The notes under the pieces were generated by a model, which saw only the letters and a program-made list of their open reading frames with translations, did not search any database and was not told where the DNA came from. DNA of 64,000 nucleotides from assembly GCA_947449735.1 (NCBI GenBank), contig CANFTB010000006.1, forward strand, positions 1 through 64,000. The letters run 5' to 3'. Each line of letters opens with the position of its first letter. The stretch's first letter is position 1. The DNA comes from Chthoniobacteraceae bacterium. GTDB lineage: Bacteria > Verrucomicrobiota > Verrucomicrobiia > Chthoniobacterales > Chthoniobacteraceae. Shown here in pieces: positions 60,376-64,000 of the stretch. The position numbers and the translations under genes were made by a program.

Positions 60376-61563
60376 TCAGATCAGGTCGTCTTCGTTGGAG
60401 TTGCGGACGCTACCGCTGGTCTGGTACTCAGTTACGCGAGTTTCAAAGAAGTTCTTCTCTTTTTTGAGGAAAATGACTTCATCCAGCCAGCTGAAGGGAT
60501 TGCTGCGGATTTTGTAAAGTTGGGGCAGTCCCAGTCCGGCCATTCTGCGGTCGGCGTTGTATTCGACGTAGTCGAGGAATTCCTGCTGCCGCATGCCCAC
60601 GATGTCTTCTGGCAGGCAGTCTGTGACAAACTCCTTCTCCAATTCCACGCCCTCCCGCATGAAGTCGGAAAGTTCCTGGCGGAACTCCGCCGTCCAGATG
60701 TCGGGGTTTTCGTTGATCAGCTCGGTCAGGATGTAGCGTCCCAGGGCGATGTGGTTGGATTCGTCGCGCAGGGTGTATTGGAACATCTGTCCGATGCCCG
60801 TCATCTTGTTCTGGCGGTGCAGGGAAAGCACCATGGCGAAGAGGGCGTAGAACTGGGTGCCCTCCATCACCTGGGTGATAGCGAAAAGGGCCTTTGCAAA
60901 CTGTTGCTTGTTGACCGTCTGCGTGAGGTCTATGCCCATTTTCAGCTCGGGCATGTGCCGTGTGATGAAGTTGTTCTTCTTTCGGATCGAGGGAATGTCC
61001 TGAAACTTCGCGGTCACCTCGTCCAGGTCGATGTTGAGGCTCCCGATGATGTGAAGCAGGGAGTCCATGTGGATGGATTCCTCTGCGATGTGGCGGAGGG
61101 AGGCGTGCTTGAGTTCCGCCGCGGTCAGGTTGTCCTCGATAACGTGGAGTACTGAGTCGCCCACAATACCTTCGGCTGCAGAGAAGTAGCCGATTCCCAT
61201 TTCGATGATCCAGCGCTCCTTCGCGGACAGCGCGTTGGTGTTCCACTGGTGCGCGTCCTTGGACATGTCAATGACGTCCGGTTCCCAGTGGTTGGCTTTC
61301 ATCTGCTTATAAATCCGGTACGCCTCGTGGTATTTCAAGGGGAGCACGTTGAGTTCAGCGGACCGGTGGCCGTTGATGACGCGTTTTCCCGCGAGCCGTT
61401 CCCGGGCCTTGGACTTATTAAGGCGGAAGGTTTTGTTTTGAAACTCGTAGACGACCACATCGCCTTGTTCCCGCGCGGTCATGTCCCCGTGGGTGCTGGT
61501 AAAGTTCAGGGGGTCTAGCGGTGTGGGGTCTGTGTCGTCGGAAGCGAGTAGTACGGAGCTCAT
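60376..61563 (-). CDS. nrdB: Ribonucleotide reductase beta subunit, class Ic-like (no radical Tyr)
   Basis: 395 residues of the ferritin-like fold. The metal ligands can be placed by spacing identical to E. coli R2: E131 (Asp84 in E. coli), E162 and H165 in EESIH, E234 in VMEGT, and E268/H271 in RDESNHIA. The residue at the Tyr122 position (E162 + 7) is L169, so no tyrosyl radical can form. Glu as first ligand plus a non-Tyr residue is the mark of class Ic, as in Chlamydia, which uses a Mn/Fe cofactor. The C-terminal Y380 of FFETRVTEYQ is kept for radical transfer. First gene of the nrdBA operon. Confidence 0.93.
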   Translation of the reverse strand: MSSVLLASDDTDPTPLDPLNFTSTHGDMTAREQGDVVVYEFQNKTFRLNKSKARERLAGKRVINGHRSAELNVLPLKYHEAYRIYKQMKANHWEPDVIDMSKDAHQWNTNALSAKERWIIEMGIGYFSAAEGIVGDSVLHVIEDNLTAAELKHASLRHIAEESIHMDSLLHIIGSLNIDLDEVTAKFQDIPSIRKKNNFITRHMPELKMGIDLTQTVNKQQFAKALFAITQVMEGTQFYALFAMVLSLHRQNKMTGIGQMFQYTLRDESNHIALGRYILTELINENPDIWTAEFRQELSDFMREGVELEKEFVTDCLPEDIVGMRQQEFLDYVEYNADRRMAGLGLPQLYKIRSNPFSWLDEVIFLKKEKNFFETRVTEYQTSGSVRNSNEDDLI

Positions 61564-62025
61564 GGCGTATTGGAACGGCTGGGAAGGATGCTGCGGTGGC
61601 TTGATCGGAGCGGCTGGCTGGCGTTTAGGAGAGAACGTGCTGGTTGCGGAAAATGGCTGGCGGTTGAATGCAAATAACCGTCAGCCTGCTTCCGGAGGGG
61701 GCCGGACGCGGGATGGACGGGCGTTGCACGCCTGTGAAGAAAGCGCCGTCGCGGGCCTATTGTGTGGCAGCGTCGGGCAACCTTCAAAATCCACCCCGCA
61801 TACTATTAGTGGGGGTCGGTGGGTGCAACGGGTCCAAATATGGGGGGTGGCGTTGCGAAAAAGCAAGGCGCGGCCCAATGAGATTCAGTGATTTTTTTCG
61901 GCTGAAAAATTAGTTTCTGGCACGCGAAGTGATTCAGGCTGCCGCCGGCCAGCGGGACTTTGATTCCAATTGCCGTGAGCCTGTCTGCCGCCTACATTCC
62001 GTTCCCCACCCGTCTCAATTTATAC
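61564..62025. other. Intergenic region between nrdB and tatC
   Basis: 462 bp between divergent genes, with no credible reading frame. Two small structures were seen: a near-palindrome ACTATTAGT at about 61804-61812, and a T-rich/A-rich hairpin TTTTTC/GAAAAA with a 4-nt loop at 61894-61909. The latter is 110 bp before tatC. No second NrdR-type box was found at the usual ~31-bp spacing. Confidence 0.5.
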
Positions 62026-62826
62026 ATGAATTGGCTTCGCAAGCTCTTCCAATTCCGCGAGCAAACCCAGGGGGACGCCGTTAAGCCTTTCCTGGACCAC
62101 CTTGAGGACCTTCGCTGGACCGTGGTCAAAATGGCCGCTTCTCTCGCGCTGGCCATGATTGGCGCCTTTTTCTTTGTGAAGGACATCTCCGCGGTGGTCC
62201 GCAAGCCGCTCGAAGCCATTCAGGGAAACGAACCGCTGATCACCCTCGGGGTGACTGACGCGTTCATGATATCCTTGCAGCTTGCGTTTTATGCTGGAAT
62301 TGTCGTTAGTTTTCCTTTCCTGATCTTTTTTCTGGCCGAGTTTGTACTCCCCGCCCTCACCACCAAAGAGCGGCGCATTCTGATGCCGGCAATCGCCGCG
62401 GGCTTCGTGCTTTTCGGTGCCGGCGCAGTGATGAGCTACTACTACGTGCTGCCCTCGACCCTGTCTTGGTTTAGCGCTTATGCGAAGTCGATGGGAATGG
62501 ACCCGAGGTGGCAGGCGAGGGATTATTTTGGTTTTGTGACCCATCTCACGATCGCTTGCGGGTTGCTCTGCGAGTTGCCCGTGGGCGTCATCGGCCTGGC
62601 TGCGCTCCGGTTGGTAACGTTCGGAATGCTATCGAAAACAAGGCCTTATGCGATTGTCGCGATTCTTGTTCTGGTGGCTGTGATTTCCCCCACGCCCGAT
62701 CCTTTTACCTTTGTCGGCCTAGCGGTTCCCGTCGTGGCCATCTACGAACTGTGCATCTGGATTGTTTGGTTCATGGACCGCAGGAGGGTGCGTGCCGAAG
62801 CCGGTGAAATACGGAACCTTGAATGA
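62026..62826 (+). CDS. tatC: Sec-independent protein translocase TatC
   Basis: 266 residues. TatC is the receptor for twin-arginine signals, which several proteins in this window carry (the oxidoreductases and the DUF1501 protein). Six membrane helices are predictable. The N-terminal motif FLDHLEDLRWT and the loop motifs PLEAI and FFLAEFVLPALTTKERR are typical, and the last helices end VISPTPDPFT. I used the ATG at 62026 (MNWLRKLF) since the longer frame adds 22 residues without TatC likeness. tatA and tatB are not adjacent. Confidence 0.93.
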   Translation: MNWLRKLFQFREQTQGDAVKPFLDHLEDLRWTVVKMAASLALAMIGAFFFVKDISAVVRKPLEAIQGNEPLITLGVTDAFMISLQLAFYAGIVVSFPFLIFFLAEFVLPALTTKERRILMPAIAAGFVLFGAGAVMSYYYVLPSTLSWFSAYAKSMGMDPRWQARDYFGFVTHLTIACGLLCELPVGVIGLAALRLVTFGMLSKTRPYAIVAILVLVAVISPTPDPFTFVGLAVPVVAIYELCIWIVWFMDRRRVRAEAGEIRNLE

Positions 62827-62862
62827 TTCGACATTTGATGCGCGGGGCGGAATCAACTTCAG

Positions 62863-62880
62863 GGCGGAGATTGCTCCGCC
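62863..62880 (+). terminator. Stem-loop after tatC
   Basis: GGCGGAG (62863-62869) and CTCCGCC (62874-62880) form a perfect 7-bp stem with loop ATTG, 37 bp past the tatC stop. No T-run follows, so termination is only a possibility. Confidence 0.33.
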
Positions 62881-62997
62881 TGCCTGCCTGCCGGACCTCT
62901 TATCCGGCGTCCTTCCGGTTCTCTCGCTTCTGACCAAGCCTCCGGGCTTTCAGCTGCGGAGGCGCGCCCTTTCTTGAATTTTTTCACCCCTAAAATC

Positions 62998-64000
62998 ATG
63001 CAACTGGACCCTGCTCTTCTTTCATCAATCGCGCAAAAAGTCGGAACCCCCTTCTGGTTTTATTCGGCCGGCACGCTGCGCCAGCGCATTTCAGAAATCA
63101 AACAGGTGACCTCGGACGGCATCCAGGCCCGCTTTGCCATGAAAAGCTGCCCCGCTACCAAGGTGCTGGGGGAGATGCACAAGGCCGGAATTTGGATAGA
63201 CGCGGTCTCTGGCAATGAAATGCTCCGAGCGATGCATGCCGGTCACGCCGGGGGGCAGACCCCGCCTGTGATTCTTTACACCAGCGACGTTTTCAGGGAC
63301 AACGCGCTCCAAGTGGTTTTGGAAAAGGGAATTCTGCCAAACATCGGTTCGCCGGGCATGATCGGTCAGCTGGCCGCCGCAGGCTATAAGGGGGATGTGT
63401 CCATCAGGGTAAATCCGGGCTTCGGCCACGGCCATGTGAACTCCTGCGACACGGGTGGGCCAAGTTCCAAGCACGGCGTCTGGCTTGGCGACCTTGCGGC
63501 TGTTGCCAAGGAGGTTGAGGCCGCCGGCATGCGCGTTGTGATGCTGCACGCACACATCGGCAGCGGCCCGCGTTTCGAGGAACTCCACGAGAATCTGGAG
63601 CGCCTCGCCCGCGAGTTTGCGGCCCTTCTGCCTCTTTTTCCCGCGCTTGAGGGGGTCAGCCTCGGAGGGGGCATCCCCCACAATTACCGCGACGCAGCCT
63701 CCCAGATACCGCTTGAACCTCTGCGCCAACTGTTTGCGCGCTGCCGTGAAATTTTGAGCACCGCCGCCGGAAGGCCTGTGCGGGTGGAGATCGAGCCCGG
63801 CCGCTACTTTGTGGCGTCTTCCTGCGTGCTGGTCACGAGAGTCGCGGAGGTCAAGGCGACGCAGTCGAATGAAAAGGGCGAGGGCGCGACCTTCGCCATG
63901 GTGGACGCCGGGTTTGTGGACCTGGTGCGCCCGGCGATGTATGGCAGTTTTCATGGAATAGATGTCGTCCCACTCGATGGAAAGCCGAGGTCTTCGGCGC
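62998..64000 (+). CDS. lysA: Diaminopimelate decarboxylase (3' partial)
   Basis: At least 334 residues; the frame runs off the window end. LysA is a PLP enzyme that converts meso-diaminopimelate to lysine. The N-terminal alanine-racemase-like barrel has FAMKSCPATKVL with the PLP lysine K49, VNPGFGHGHVN, SKHGVW, HAHIGSG, SLGGGIPHNY, EIEPGRYFVA, and the following beta domain begins with MVDAGFVDLVRPAMYGS. These motifs match the E. coli LysA branch closely. The ATG at 62998 starts MQLDPALL, 171 bp after tatC. Confidence 0.92.
   Translation, partial: MQLDPALLSSIAQKVGTPFWFYSAGTLRQRISEIKQVTSDGIQARFAMKSCPATKVLGEMHKAGIWIDAVSGNEMLRAMHAGHAGGQTPPVILYTSDVFRDNALQVVLEKGILPNIGSPGMIGQLAAAGYKGDVSIRVNPGFGHGHVNSCDTGGPSSKHGVWLGDLAAVAKEVEAAGMRVVMLHAHIGSGPRFEELHENLERLAREFAALLPLFPALEGVSLGGGIPHNYRDAASQIPLEPLRQLFARCREILSTAAGRPVRVEIEPGRYFVASSCVLVTRVAEVKATQSNEKGEGATFAMVDAGFVDLVRPAMYGSFHGIDVVPLDGKPRSSA

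Noticed and set aside
61804-61812. NrdR box
   Set aside because: Only one short palindrome was found, with a core spacing unlike the 16-bp box and no second copy about 31 bp away.

Overview
This 64 kb window comes from the chromosome of a GC-rich Gram-negative bacterium, most likely a verrucomicrobium of the Opitutaceae type. The inference rests on gene content: a giant PATR/Ig-like secreted protein, a DUF1501 plus heme-c/DUF1549/DUF1553 pair, Tat-exported Gfo/Idh/MocA oxidoreductases around a DUF1080 protein, a non-tyrosyl (class Ic-like) ribonucleotide reductase, and LPS and outer-membrane genes (bamA, skp/ompH, lpxD, kdsB). No 16S rRNA, tRNA, CRISPR array, insertion sequence or prophage was seen. 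Few genes have a recognisable Shine-Dalgarno sequence.

Layout. (1) 2-21937 is the 3' part of one enormous surface or secreted protein gene, open at the window edge. It is built from autotransporter-associated beta-strand repeats with LamG-like inserts, then four MBG-like repeats, then about 32 Ig-like repeats, then an unrecognised C-terminal module. (2) 22007-26576 holds a flippase-like membrane protein, then on the minus strand thiG, a lone OppF/DppF-type ATPase and rodA, then dcd on the plus strand. (3) 26600-32356, minus strand, encodes UbiD decarboxylase, a heme-binding DUF1549/DUF1553 protein and a DUF1501 protein. (4) 32474-38352, plus strand, is a sugar island: nagB, an AraC regulator, and two Tat-exported oxidoreductases flanking a double-domain DUF1080 protein, which fits periplasmic glycoside 3-oxidation. 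(5) 38702-42742 is the envelope cluster bamA-ompH/skp-lpxD. (6) 42782-47785, minus strand, encodes ychF, an HtrA-like protease with an intact triad, a paralogue that has lost its catalytic His and Ser, and a HAD phosphatase.

(7) 48197-53332 contains glpX on the plus strand, then a minus-strand run kdsB-pyrG-aroK-queG. (8) 53468-56854, plus strand, encodes LemA, a small secreted protein, a STAS-domain protein and, overlapping it by four bases, a membrane protein related to STT3/PglB oligosaccharyltransferases with a changed WWDYG motif. (9) 56907-61563, minus strand, holds a small lipoprotein and the nrdB-nrdA operon; NrdB has Leu where the radical Tyr normally sits. (10) 62026-64000, plus strand, holds tatC and the 5' part of lysA.

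Most of the window is housekeeping metabolism and envelope biogenesis. The parts most worth a second look are the giant repeat protein with its 5,259-bp internal tandem unit, the STAS/STT3-like pair, the protease/pseudoprotease pair and the leucine-containing NrdB. Several start codons were moved inward from the longest reading frame, and the reason is given with each gene.
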